The notes under the pieces were generated by a model. The model was not told the origin of the DNA. It searched no databases and saw nothing but the letters and a program-made list of their open reading frames with translations. Positions 22,313 through 31,327 of a DNA stretch of 64,000 nucleotides are shown in pieces. The DNA lies in assembly GCA_963701265.1 (NCBI GenBank), contig OY969581.1:868001-932000 (forward strand), read 5' to 3'. Numbering within the stretch: position 1 is the stretch's first letter; every line of letters begins with the position of its first letter. Source of the DNA: VRUE01 sp963701265 (lineage in GTDB: Bacteria; Actinomycetota; Thermoleophilia; Solirubrobacterales; 70-9). Position numbers and translations under genes: made by a program.

Positions 22313-23524
22313 CTATTTGCTCACCAGCCTGAAAACGGGCCCCTGTTGGGAGCAGACGTAGAGGCGCCCACGGCTGTCTTCGCCGAACGAGGTGGGGGAG
22401 CTGACGGTGAGGCCGGTCCTGCGATCGTCGCTCGCCCGCCGCAGGTGCGGGACGAGGCTGCGCAGAACGCCGGAGCAGTAGTCGGCGTAGAGGTAGCGGC
22501 CGCGCAATGCGGGGGGACCACCGGGGCCGACCAGGTAGCCGCCGATGATCGTGCAGGTGCCGCCGTCGCGGCCCCGGTCGTAGGCCATGATCGGCTTGAC
22601 CGTGTTGCCGGGGTCCGGTGTGCCGCCGTCTTCTTCTTCGTAGGGGCGGTAGCCCTCGAAGGCGTCCCAGCCGAAGTTGGCGCCGCTGGCGGCGGCGACG
22701 GTGGTGTAGTCGAGCTCCTCGAAGCGATTCTGGCCGACGTCGCCGATCGCGATCCGCGCCTGCTTGGCACTCGTCGTGTCGAAGGAGAAGCGAAAGGGGT
22801 TGCGCAGGCCGTAGGAGTAGATCTCATCCCGTCCCGGTTTGCCGACGAAGGGGTTGTCGGCCGGGACCGAGTAGGGCCGGCCGCCACTTGGCCGCGGGTC
22901 GATGCGGAGCAGCTTGCCGAGCAGGCTCTCCTTGTTCTGGGCGTTGTTGGGAGGGTCGCCACCGGCTCCACCGTCGCCGGTGCCGAAGTAGAGGAGATCG
23001 CCGAGGAACTGCAGCTGGCCGCCATTGTGGTTGGAGTTGACGGGGTGGGGGACCTCGATTACGGCTCGGCGGGCGTCGCGATCCGCATGCGTTGCGCTGC
23101 TGCGCCGGAACTCGTCGACGCGGATGTTGCCGGCGTTGTCCGTGTAATAGGCGTAGAAGCGACCGCTCTGTTGGTAGTTCGGCGGAAAGGCGATCGAGAG
23201 CAGCCCGCGCTCGCCGCCGTCGCCGACCAGGCCCCTGATGTCGAGGAAGGGGCGTGAGAGCTTGTCACCGTCGCTCAGCACGGCGACCCTTCCCGGCTGT
23301 TCGACGACGAAGAGCAAACGCGGATAGCCGGGTGCGCTCGCTACGTAGGTCGGACTTTCGAAGTTGCCGATGCGCTTCAGCCCGAGGCCCGCGCGCTGTG
23401 CAGTGGCCTGTCCGGTTGACTGCTCAGTCGGGTGCTGCTTCGCCGTGCCGCAGGCTGGCAGTGCAACTAGGGCGAGCGCCGAGAGGAGGACGCTCGAAAT
23501 GGCTCGTTGCCTCACAAGACTCAC
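22313..23524 (-). CDS. PQQ-type sugar dehydrogenase lipoprotein
   Basis: 403 residues with a lipoprotein signal (VALPAC, Cys near 25). The beta-propeller of soluble glucose/sorbosone dehydrogenases follows: ERGLLSIAFPPNY, HNGGQLQFLGDLLYFGTGDGG, RNPFRFSFD, DVGQNRFEELDY, NFGWDAFEGY, and GGYLVGPG..LRGRYLYADYCSG. Homologues such as YliI oxidise aldose sugars with PQQ. It would act anchored at the outer face of the membrane. The gene ends 10 bp from the TetR operator of the next gene and may be separately transcribed. Confidence 0.9.
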   Translation of the reverse strand: MSLVRQRAISSVLLSALALVALPACGTAKQHPTEQSTGQATAQRAGLGLKRIGNFESPTYVASAPGYPRLLFVVEQPGRVAVLSDGDKLSRPFLDIRGLVGDGGERGLLSIAFPPNYQQSGRFYAYYTDNAGNIRVDEFRRSSATHADRDARRAVIEVPHPVNSNHNGGQLQFLGDLLYFGTGDGGAGGDPPNNAQNKESLLGKLLRIDPRPSGGRPYSVPADNPFVGKPGRDEIYSYGLRNPFRFSFDTTSAKQARIAIGDVGQNRFEELDYTTVAAASGANFGWDAFEGYRPYEEEDGGTPDPGNTVKPIMAYDRGRDGGTCTIIGGYLVGPGGPPALRGRYLYADYCSGVLRSLVPHLRRASDDRRTGLTVSSPTSFGEDSRGRLYVCSQQGPVFRLVSK

Positions 23525-23541
23525 ACGCTACCCGGCAACGC

Positions 23542-24204
23542 CTATTTCTTTTCGACGACTTCTCCGCTGTCGGTCACTTCGGTGTTGCGCTCGGCCGAGC
23601 TGATTTTCACCGAGATGGAGCCCCCCGGGGCGACTCCGCCGCCGGTCTCGGCTTTGGTTTTGTCGCTGAGCCCGGCCTCGATTCCGTAGACCAGCGTGTA
23701 GTTACCGGCCCGGACTGCGCTCAGCTTCCAGACCACGTTTGCAGTCGCGTCCTTCTTCAGCGCGCCGAAGTCAAATGTCTTTGGGTTTGACGTGGCGGCA
23801 CCACCGTTCGCCGAGGAGCCGGCGAACTTCGGGTAGTGCTCGGCGAGCACCCAGACCGGCCTGTCGGGCTGGGCAAGTTCGGGCTGAGGATCGTGGATCC
23901 CAAACGGCAGGGTGGACCCTTCACCCTCCTCGCCCTTGATCGAGACGTTCACGGTCAGCGCGGGAATGGTCTTGTCGCCCGTGTTGCGGACGCCAAGTTT
24001 GAGCAGGTAGGTCTGGCCCAGCTGCTGCTTGGTCGGGAAGCTTGCGTCGGTCACCTGGACTCGGTAGGTGCCTTCGGCCTCGTTCGCGTCCGAGGACGGT
24101 TCGTCGCCGCAGGCGGCGATCGAGAGAGCGATGACCATGGCCAGGACAGCGACAACCGCGCCATGGTGGCGCTGACGCGAGACCTCTGTTGCGTGCCCCC
24201 CCAA
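23542..24204 (-). CDS. Secreted lipoprotein of unknown function
   Basis: About 220 residues; TTG 24204 is an uncertain start, the only in-frame start that keeps a basic n-region (RQRHHG) before the hydrophobic stretch and lipobox (SIAACGD). The mature part looks like an Ig-like/DUF4352-type beta domain: GTYRVQVTDASFPTKQQLGQTYLLKLGVRNTGDKTIPALTVNVSI, an acidic loop, and a closing VVWKLSAVRAGNYTLVYGIEAGL. It is divergent from the Mla-type operon. Function unknown. Confidence 0.65.
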   Translation of the reverse strand: MGGHATEVSRQRHHGAVVAVLAMVIALSIAACGDEPSSDANEAEGTYRVQVTDASFPTKQQLGQTYLLKLGVRNTGDKTIPALTVNVSIKGEEGEGSTLPFGIHDPQPELAQPDRPVWVLAEHYPKFAGSSANGGAATSNPKTFDFGALKKDATANVVWKLSAVRAGNYTLVYGIEAGLSDKTKAETGGGVAPGGSISVKISSAERNTEVTDSGEVVEKK

Positions 24205-24306
24205 AGCGGTCGGAACATACCATGGGGTTTCGCCTGCTCCGAAGCGGGTTAGCCCGAACTCAACAGAGCCCGCTGGCGCATCGCATAGACTCGCCTCAGG
24301 AGGAGG

Positions 24307-25116
24307 ATGATGGTCGGATCCGCGGTCAACAGGGCATTCTTGCCCGCCAAGTCGCTGTTCGAACAAGTCGGGGACATGATGATCCTCACTGCGCGCACGC
24401 TCGTGTCCGCGGTGAAGCCTCCCTATCCCTACGGCGAGGAGTTCATCGGCCAGTTTCTCTTCGCCCTGCAGCTCTGCTGGTTCCCGCTGCTGATCTCGAC
24501 CGTCGCCTTCGGTTTCGGCGCCCCGGGCCTGCAGGCCTCTAACTTCCTCTCCCTCTTCGGTGCCCTCGACCGGCTCGGCGGCTTCTTCGTTCTCGCCTCG
24601 ATTCGCGAGTTCGCCCCCTTCGTCACCGCGGTCGTCGTCGCCGGCGTCGCCGGCACCGCGATCACCGCCGACCTCGGCGCCCGCAAGATTCGCGAGGAGC
24701 TTGACGCCCTGCAGGTGCTCGGCGTCGACCCGATCAAGAACCTGGTCGTGCCGCGCTTCCTGGCGCTGATGCTGATCACCGGCCTGCTCGACATCTACGC
24801 CCTGGTCTTCGGCATCACCGGCGGCATCGGCGCCGAGCTGCTCTACCACCAGTCGCTCGGCGGCTTCTTCGCCACGCTCTTCTCCAACGCCTCGGTCACC
24901 GACCTCTGGGGCTCGGTGATCAAGTGCACGCTCTTCGGCGCGATCATCGCCGTCGTCTGCTCATACAAGGGGATGACTGCGTCCGGAGGCGCCGCCGGCG
25001 TCGGCCGCGCCGTCAACCAGGCGGTGGTGATCGCCTTCATGGGTGTCTTCGCCTTCAACTACGCCTTCACCCAGACCCTGCTCGCCACCAACCCGGAGCT
25101 GCAGACGATCCGATGA
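24307..25116 (+). CDS. MlaE/YrbE-family ABC permease 1
   Basis: 269 residues with a strong AGGAGGAGG before ATG 24307. It is an MlaE-fold integral membrane protein with about five membrane segments and the conserved SIREFAPFVTAVVVAGVAGTAITADLGARKIREELDALQVLGVDP loop, which contacts the ATPase. Family members form the permease of Mla/Mce lipid or steroid transporters. It is the first gene of a tightly packed set (permease, permease, ATPase, MMPL) with overlapping starts and stops. Confidence 0.92.
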   Translation: MMVGSAVNRAFLPAKSLFEQVGDMMILTARTLVSAVKPPYPYGEEFIGQFLFALQLCWFPLLISTVAFGFGAPGLQASNFLSLFGALDRLGGFFVLASIREFAPFVTAVVVAGVAGTAITADLGARKIREELDALQVLGVDPIKNLVVPRFLALMLITGLLDIYALVFGITGGIGAELLYHQSLGGFFATLFSNASVTDLWGSVIKCTLFGAIIAVVCSYKGMTASGGAAGVGRAVNQAVVIAFMGVFAFNYAFTQTLLATNPELQTIR

Positions 25117-25910
25117 ACGCCTGGCTCGAGGTCCCGCGCGGCTGGCTCGACTCCTTCGGCGAGATCGCCCGCTTCGGCTCGCGCATCGCCGGCCTCGTCT
25201 ACAGCGGCCGCGTCCTGCGCTTCTTCGGCGAGAGCCTGCGTCAGGCCGGGATCCTGGTCCTCGGCTCGGCGCTGATCATCTGGGGCCTCGTCTTCATCCT
25301 CGGCCTGCAGTGCGGGATCGAGGGGGCCTACCTGCTGCGTGCCCAGGGCGCGCCCGCCTATGCCGGCGTCTTCTCGGCTTGGTGTGACCTGCGCGAGATC
25401 ATGCCCTACGCCTTCGGCTACATGCTGGCGGCCAAGGTCGGCACCGGAATCGTCGCCGAGCTGGGGGCAATGCGGATCTCCGACGAGATCGACGCGCTCG
25501 AGGTGATGGGCGTGCCTCCCGTCACCTTCCTCTGCGCGACCCGCCTGCTCGCCGCCTGGATCGCCTTCCCCTTCATGTACCTCTGCGGGATCGGGATCAT
25601 GTACTTCGCCAGCTACCTGGCGGTCGTCCAGCAGATCGGCGACGTCTCCTCGGGTGGCTACCTGCTGATCTTCTGGATGTTCCAGAACCCGCCAGATCTG
25701 TTCTTCAGCTTGATCAAGGGCATGTTCATGGCCACCGCCATAGTCATGGTCGGTTGCTATTACGGCTACACGGCGTCGGGCGGCCCGGTCGGGGTCGGCA
25801 CCGCCACCGCGAAGTCGATGGTCCTCAACATCGTCTTGGTTCACATCATCGGGATGCTTGGCACCCTTGTCTTCTGGGGAGCCAACCCGCGGGCACCGAT
25901 AGGAGGCTGA
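25113..25910 (+). CDS. MlaE/YrbE-family ABC permease 2
   Basis: 265 residues from ATG 25113, overlapping the previous stop (ATGA). It shares the MlaE fold with its neighbour: MPYAFGYMLAAKVGTGIVAELGAMRISDEIDALEVMGVPP is the coupling region, with about five membrane segments. The pair would form the heterodimeric permease, as for YrbEA/YrbEB of actinobacterial Mce systems. No Mce (MlaD-type) substrate-binding gene follows, which is unusual. Confidence 0.92.
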   Translation: MNAWLEVPRGWLDSFGEIARFGSRIAGLVYSGRVLRFFGESLRQAGILVLGSALIIWGLVFILGLQCGIEGAYLLRAQGAPAYAGVFSAWCDLREIMPYAFGYMLAAKVGTGIVAELGAMRISDEIDALEVMGVPPVTFLCATRLLAAWIAFPFMYLCGIGIMYFASYLAVVQQIGDVSSGGYLLIFWMFQNPPDLFFSLIKGMFMATAIVMVGCYYGYTASGGPVGVGTATAKSMVLNIVLVHIIGMLGTLVFWGANPRAPIGG

Positions 25911-25917
25911 CTAGGCT

Positions 25918-26895
25918 ATGAGCATGGACGACCCGACCCGACCCGACGACGCCGAGTTCGAGGCAGAGGCGGAAACGACCGCCGAGGCGGCGGAGCCGGT
26001 TGCGCCCGCGCCCCCGAACGGCGACCCCTACGTCAGCGAGGACGGCCTGACCATGGGGCGTGACTTCGTCATCCCCGGCGTCGACCCGAGCGAGTCGGAC
26101 CCCTACCGCTTCCACACCGGCCGCAAGCGCGACCACGGCGGCGAGGACGCGATCGAGATCATCGACCTGGTCAAGCAGTTCGGCCGCGCCCGCATCCTCA
26201 ACGGCCTCAACCTCGGCCTGCCCGAGGACCAGATCTCGATGGTGCTCGGTCCGTCGGGCACGGGCAAGAGCGTGCTGATCAAGCACATCGTCGGCCTGCT
26301 CTATCCCGATTCGGGTGACGTGCTCGTGCACGGCGAGTCGATCCCCAACATGACCGACGACGAACTCTTCGAGGTGCGCAAGAAGTTCGGCCTGCTCTTC
26401 CAGGACGGCGCCCTCTTCGGTTCGATGAACATCTACGACAACACCGCCTTCCCGCTGCGCCAGCACACCGACAAGAGCGAGGAAGAGATCGGCGAGATCT
26501 GCAACCGCCGGCTCAAGGAGGTCGGGCTCAGCGAGGCGATCTACAAGATGCCGAACGAGCTCTCCGGCGGTATGCGCAAGCGCGCCGGCTTCGCCCGGGC
26601 CCTGGTGCTGGAACCGGCGATCGTGATGTTCGACGAGCCCGATTCAGGTCTCGATCCGGTGCGCACGGCACTGCTCTGCGAGCTCGTCCGCGAGGTGCAC
26701 GAGGAGAACGGCGGCTGCTACCTCGTGATCAGCCACGACCTCAACACCGCCCGGCGTGTCTCCGATTTCATCGCCGTGCTCTGGAACGGCAAGATCGTCG
26801 AGTCGGGTCCGAAGGAGGAGTTGTTCGACTCCGAAAACCGCTTCGTTAGTCAGTTCCTCAACGCGGACGTCACCGGCCCGCTCTCGATGGATTGA
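25918..26895 (+). CDS. ABC transporter ATPase, MlaF/MceG-like
   Basis: 325 residues. An acidic, disordered N-terminus of about 80 residues precedes the ATPase: Walker A LGPSGTGKS (about 112-120), Q-loop LLFQDGALFG, signature LSGGMRKRAGFARAL, Walker B IVMFDEPDSGLD, and switch His in VISHD. It energises the two MlaE-type permeases upstream. The long acidic N-terminal tail is not part of MlaF and may interact with partners. Its TGA overlaps the TTG start of the MMPL gene. Confidence 0.93.
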   Translation: MSMDDPTRPDDAEFEAEAETTAEAAEPVAPAPPNGDPYVSEDGLTMGRDFVIPGVDPSESDPYRFHTGRKRDHGGEDAIEIIDLVKQFGRARILNGLNLGLPEDQISMVLGPSGTGKSVLIKHIVGLLYPDSGDVLVHGESIPNMTDDELFEVRKKFGLLFQDGALFGSMNIYDNTAFPLRQHTDKSEEEIGEICNRRLKEVGLSEAIYKMPNELSGGMRKRAGFARALVLEPAIVMFDEPDSGLDPVRTALLCELVREVHEENGGCYLVISHDLNTARRVSDFIAVLWNGKIVESGPKEELFDSENRFVSQFLNADVTGPLSMD

Positions 26896-29430
26896 GCTCG
26901 ATCGCGGCGTGGGCTGTCCGCCACGCGCGGGCGGTCCTTGCGGTCTCGGCGGTACTCGCGATCGCGGCGGCGTTTGCCGCGACCCAGCTTTCCACCGACG
27001 CCGGCACTGACACCCTCCTCGACCGCGACAGCGAGAGCTATCGCGCCACCGAACGGGTGCGTGAAGTCTTCGGCGAAGAACCGGTGGTCGTGGTTGCCGA
27101 GGGCGACCTGCAGGAACTGATCCTCACGCCCAACCTCGGTCGCTTGCTGCGGCTCGAGGGCTGTCTCTCGGGCAAGGTGCCGAAAGGCGCCAAGCCGATT
27201 CCCGGGCCCTGCGCCGAGCTGGCGCAGCTGCACCCGGTGCAGTTCCTCGCCGGGCCCGGCACCTTCCTCAACGAGGCGGTGATCCAGATCGACCGCCAGC
27301 TGCAGCGGCTCGCTGCCAGCGTGCCGCCCGCCCAGTTGCGTGAATTCCTGCTCCAGGTAGCTGCTCGCTACGGCATCACCAGCGTGCCCAGCATCAGCAA
27401 CCCGGATTTCCTCGCCTCGGTTGTCTTTGACCTGCGCCGTGGTCGCGGCACGCCGAAGGCGCGCTTGGCCTACCTCTTTCCCAACAACCACTCGACCCAG
27501 ATCGTTCTGCGCCTGCGGCCCGATCTCAGTGATGGCGAACGCACTCGCGCGTTGGAGCTGATCCGGGAAGCGGTTGACGACACGACCCCGCGTCAGGCCT
27601 GTACCTACAAGGGGCAGCCGGAGGCCTGCTTCGGCTTGCACGGAGCCGGCACCTACACCGTCAGCGGCGCACCGATCGTGATCGAAGGGATCACGGGGGC
27701 GCTGAAGCGGGCGCTGCTGATCCTCTTCGCCGTCGCGATCCTGGTCATGGGGCTGACGCTGCTGCTGGTCTTCCGCTCACGCTGGCGTCTGCTGCCGCTG
27801 GCGATCGCGTTGGCGACGGTGGCGCTGGTCTTCGGTCTGCTCGATCTCGTCGGCGGCTCGCTGACGATCGCCTCGATCGCGACGATGCCAATCCTGATCG
27901 GGCTGGTCGTTGACTACGCGATTCAGTTGCAGGCGCGCTATGACGAGGGGGTCGCTGGCGGCGCCGAGCCTTTGGGGGCCGCTCGGAACGCGGCGGGCCG
28001 CGCCGGCCCGACGATTGCCACGGCCTGTCTCGCGACAGCCGCTGGGTTCCTGGCGCTCCAGCTTTCGCCGATCCCAATGGTGCGGGGTTTCGGCTTGCTG
28101 CTCATTCTCGGTATCGCCCTGGGTTTCATCCTTGCGCTGACGGCAGGCTTCGCTGCTCTTAGCCTGCGGGCCGGGACGGCAGGAGGGGGTGCCCCTCCGC
28201 TTGCTGGGTTTTTCGCCACGGCGTTCCCGGCACTCGCTGAGTGGGCAGGGCGAAAAAGAGGACGCCGCGCGCATCCGGGGCACCCCCTCCTGCCGTCCGA
28301 GCGCGTCGTCGGGATCGCGCTTGGGCATCCGCGGCGGGTGTTGGCGATTGGCGGGGCGCTGGCGGTGCTGGGCTGGGGGCTTGGCACTCAGATCGAGACC
28401 GTGTCCGACATTCGCTCGCTGGCGCCTCAAGGTCTGCGGGAGATACAGGACCTGGAGACGGTGCAGGAGGCGACCGGGGTGTCGGGGCAGTTGCAGGTTG
28501 CTGTTGAAGCTGAGGATCTCTCAGATCCGGCGACTATTCGGTGGATGGCGGACTTCAAGCAGCGGGTGCTGCGGGAGAACGGGTTTACGGAGCCGCGGCC
28601 GAGCTGTCTGGAGGCGGAAATCTGCCCTGGGCCGGCGCTCTCGGACTTCCTCGTCAGCGGTAAGGGGGAGGAGCAGCTCGAGTCAGCGCGACGTTCGGGC
28701 GACGTTGCGGGAACTGCCTGCTTACTCGCTCGCGCAGCTGGCCCCAGTCAATCCGCGGACGGGGTTGCCGGGACACTTGGCACTGCTGAGCTTCGGGATC
28801 CGATCGCAGTCGTTGGAGCGACAGCAGGCGCTGATCGAGCGGGTGCGTTCGGAGGTGGGGGAGTCCGGCTCACCGGGTGGGCCGCCGGCGGGAGTGAAGG
28901 TGCGCTTTGCCGGGCTGCCGGTAATTGCCGCCGCCGCGGCCTCCGACCTCTCGAGCAGCCGTTACTGGCTGACGCTGGCCGGGCTCGTCGCGGTGGCCTT
29001 GGTGCTGCTCCTCGCTTACCGCTCGTGGCGCCGGGCGCTGATACCGCTGATTCCGGTGCTGCTCGCTACCGGCTGGTCCTCGTTGGTCCTCTGGCTCAGC
29101 CAGATCCCGCTCAACCCGATGTCGGCGGCGCTGGGGGCGCTGACGATCGCGATCGCAACTGAGTTCAGCGTCATCCTCTCGGCTCGATTCCGCGAGGAGC
29201 GGGGCGGGGGCTTGGACGTCGCCGAGGCGATCCGGGCCGCTTACGCCCGCACCGGCCCCGCCGTTTTCGCCTCAGCGGTGACGGTCATCGCCGGCTTTGC
29301 CGTCCTGATCGTCAGCGACGTCGGCATGTTGCGGGACTTTGGCTTCGTCACCGTGATCGACCTCGCTGTGGCGTTGCTCGGCGTAATGATTGCCTTGCCC
29401 GCCGCGCTGGTCTGGCTGGAGCAGCGGTGA
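26892..29430 (+). pseudogene. MMPL/HAE3-type RND transporter, frameshifted
   Basis: A RND-superfamily exporter of the MMPL/hopanoid-transporter-like type. The first frame from TTG 26892 gives the N-terminal membrane helix, a periplasmic domain, then the first membrane bundle (LLDLVGGSLTIASIATMPILIGLVVDYAIQLQARYDEG). A palindromic insert (28174-28298) follows in the linker. At about 28680 the frame changes by one extra base, and the second half (APVNPRTGLPG.., IAIATEFSVILSARFREERGG, FGFVTVIDLAVALLGVMIALPAALVWLEQR) continues in the next frame to 29430. Both halves align as one protein of about 845 residues, so it is either inactivated or a sequencing error. It is coupled to the ABC ATPase. Confidence 0.8.
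28174..28298. repeat. Palindromic repeat inside coding sequence, copy B
   Basis: Perfect 22-bp outer arms 28174-28195 and 28277-28298 (starting GGACGGCAGGAG), with an inner stem TTTTTCGCC (28209-28217) and GGCGAAAAA (28249-28257). It shares the internal order TCCGCTT..TTTTTCG..CGAAAAAG..GACGC with copy A on the opposite strand at 12445-12558. It is in frame with the MMPL protein and adds about 40 residues rich in Gly, Pro and Arg to a cytoplasmic linker. Confidence 0.85.
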
Positions 29431-30086
29431 GGGATCGCTACTCGCTCGTCGTCGGCTTGATCTTTGCCGCCGTGATCTTGATCGCGGTGATCAACACGCT
29501 GGGGGACAAGGACGAAGGCATCCTCGGGCTCGACAAGCTGGAGAGCCGCTGGGCTCTGCCCGAGTTCGCTGTCCCCCGCGCCAACGGGCCGCTTGAAGGG
29601 GACGCGAACCTTGCCCAGGACGATTGCGAAACCTCACAGACGCCCTGCCCCAAGTCCGCGCAGCGTGAGCCCGCCTGCCGGATCTCGACCCCCGGCGCGC
29701 TGCGCATCTGTGATTACTTCGCGCGGCCGCTGGTGATCTCGTTCTGGTTCTCGCGCGGCGGTAGCAACTGCAGCGAACAGCAGGACGTGGTCGATCAGGT
29801 CTATCGGCGTTACCGTGGGCGGGTGAACTTCTTCTCCCTCGATATTCGCGACGATCGCGACACCGTCCGTGAGCTGATCGATCGCAACGGCTGGGAGATG
29901 CCAGTCGGCTACGACCACGATGGGGCGGTTGCGGGCCTCTACAGGGTGGGTGGCTGCCCGACCTTCGCCTACGTGTACCCCGGCGGCACCCTGTGGGACG
30001 CAACGGTTGGTGAGTTGACCGCACGTCAGTTGGAAGCCCGCACCGACGATCTCTTGCGGGCCACCCGCGAGGCGGAGGTCGGCTGA
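29427..30086 (+). CDS. Membrane-anchored thioredoxin-fold protein lacking CxxC
   Basis: 219 residues from GTG 29427, overlapping the MMPL stop. One N-terminal membrane anchor (LVVGLIFAAVILIAVIN) is followed by a TlpA/ResA-like domain: PLVISFWFSRGGSNCSEQQDVVDQVY in place of the usual WCxxC, then VNFFSLDIRDDRDTVRELI and the cis-Pro region VGGCPTFAYVYPGG. Only the second active-site Cys is kept, plus the Cys before the cis-Pro. It probably acts outside the cell as a binding or monothiol protein. Four further cysteines sit in a loop at about 66-94. Confidence 0.75.
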   Translation: MRDRYSLVVGLIFAAVILIAVINTLGDKDEGILGLDKLESRWALPEFAVPRANGPLEGDANLAQDDCETSQTPCPKSAQREPACRISTPGALRICDYFARPLVISFWFSRGGSNCSEQQDVVDQVYRRYRGRVNFFSLDIRDDRDTVRELIDRNGWEMPVGYDHDGAVAGLYRVGGCPTFAYVYPGGTLWDATVGELTARQLEARTDDLLRATREAEVG

Positions 30087-30758
30087 GTGGGTCGCTCCGA
30101 AGCTGCCGGTTCTGACTTGGGTTGGGAGCCCTCTCCCAAGCAGGGTTGGGTCTCACCGAGGATTGCCGCTGAGTTCCCCGGCCTGGGCATCGCCTGGGTC
30201 GAGCTCGAGGGCAAGCAATCGCGCAGCCCCGAGCCGGTGCGGCGTCGCCTGCGCGACCTCTCCGATCGCTTCTATGGCTCGCACGCGATCCACCTGCGCG
30301 AGCGGCCGATCCCCTGGGCCTACCGTGTCTTCTTCCGTCAGATCGGTCTCGACCCCGATCAAACCCGCACTCCGATCGAGCAGCTTGCGCTCGATCGCCT
30401 GCACGACGGCGCCTTTGTCAGCCACGGCCTGCCCGTCGATGCGCTCACGATCGCCACGATTGAGACCGGCGTCGCCCTGCGCGTCTTCGACATGTCTCGG
30501 ATTCAGGGCGAGCTCTGCATTCGTGACTCGGCGCCCGGTGAGTCGCTGCCGGGCAAGCCGGCCAAGCTGGCCCAGGGCACGCTGACGATCGCCGATGGTC
30601 GAGTGCCGCTGGCCTTGCTCTTCGGCGGGCCGGCGAGTGACCGTGAGATCGATACGGATGCGAATCGCATCGCGATCGTCGCGGTGCAGGTGAAGGGCGT
30701 ACCGCAGGCAGCGGTCGATGAGGCGCTCTGGATCGCCAGCGCGGCGATCGAGGCCTAG
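30087..30758 (+). CDS. B3/B4 (tRNA-editing-like) domain protein
   Basis: 223 residues from GTG 30087, directly after the previous stop. It contains the B3/B4 fold found in the editing module of phenylalanyl-tRNA synthetase beta: YRVFFRQIGLDPDQTRTPIEQLALDRL, LPVDALTIATIETGVALRVFDM and GRVPLALLFGGPASDREI. Free-standing members are thought to clear misacylated tRNA or amino-acid derivatives, although few are tested. It is the fifth gene of the tightly packed set starting at 24307. Confidence 0.8.
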   Translation: MGRSEAAGSDLGWEPSPKQGWVSPRIAAEFPGLGIAWVELEGKQSRSPEPVRRRLRDLSDRFYGSHAIHLRERPIPWAYRVFFRQIGLDPDQTRTPIEQLALDRLHDGAFVSHGLPVDALTIATIETGVALRVFDMSRIQGELCIRDSAPGESLPGKPAKLAQGTLTIADGRVPLALLFGGPASDREIDTDANRIAIVAVQVKGVPQAAVDEALWIASAAIEA

Positions 30759-30775
30759 TGATGCGCTCGCATTCC

Positions 30776-30787
30776 TTAACCGGTTAA
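30776..30787. promoter_or_regulatory. TTAACCGGTTAA palindrome
   Basis: A perfect 12-bp palindrome in the 74-bp gap upstream of the gene at 30833. It may be an operator or part of a promoter region; no partner regulator is evident. Confidence 0.35.
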
Positions 30788-30832
30788 TCGTTTTCGGCCG
30801 CGGCAGGGTGATTTACACTCGATTCGGGTCTT

Positions 30833-31327
30833 ATGCCGGATCTACTCGATCGAGACACGCTGACGACGCTTCGAGTGGGGGGCGACGAGCGCCTCGCGCG
30901 CGCAGAGCTGCGCCGCCAGATCGGCCGCCTCGAGCACGAGCTTTCCCGCCTCTGCGCTGAGGCCTTTCCTCGACTTCCCCTCAACACCGCGATTTCCGCC
31001 GGCTTTGCGGAACCGCGGATTGCGGGGCTCGAGGAGCTCGAGCGAGTTCGCGATGCGCTTTCCGATCGCGTTGGCCAGGCACGTCACGCCTTGCGCGAAC
31101 AGGACGAACTGGAGACCCGCAATCGCGATCTGCTCGAGCAGATGCTGACGGCGCCCGCTGATCACAAGTGGGTGCGGATCTCGCGCGCCGATGTCGGTGA
31201 GCCTGGCTGTGGCCATTGGCACTCGAGGCCGCGCCTCGGGCCGCTGGGGATGCTGATGGGTTGGTGGCGCGTCAAGGTCTCCTCCGGATGTCCGTTATCC
31301 GGACGGCTTGCGGCCGTTGAGCGATAA
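30833..31327 (+). CDS. Hypothetical coiled-coil protein
   Basis: 164 residues from ATG 30833. The first 105 residues are charged helices likely to form coiled coil (ERLARAELRRQIGRLEHELSRL.., LEELERVRDALSDRVGQARHALREQDELETRNRDLLEQML). The C-terminus has a GCGHWHSRPRLGPLGMLMGWWRVKVSSGCPL segment with two Cys and two His, possibly metal-binding. No family recognised. Its stop overlaps the next start. Confidence 0.65.
   Translation: MPDLLDRDTLTTLRVGGDERLARAELRRQIGRLEHELSRLCAEAFPRLPLNTAISAGFAEPRIAGLEELERVRDALSDRVGQARHALREQDELETRNRDLLEQMLTAPADHKWVRISRADVGEPGCGHWHSRPRLGPLGMLMGWWRVKVSSGCPLSGRLAAVER

Noticed and set aside
23416..23431. TTGACTGCTCAGTCGG, resembling the TetR 7-2-7 site
   Set aside because: Right arm has two mismatches and it lies inside the coding sequence of the sugar dehydrogenase, about 100 bp after its start.
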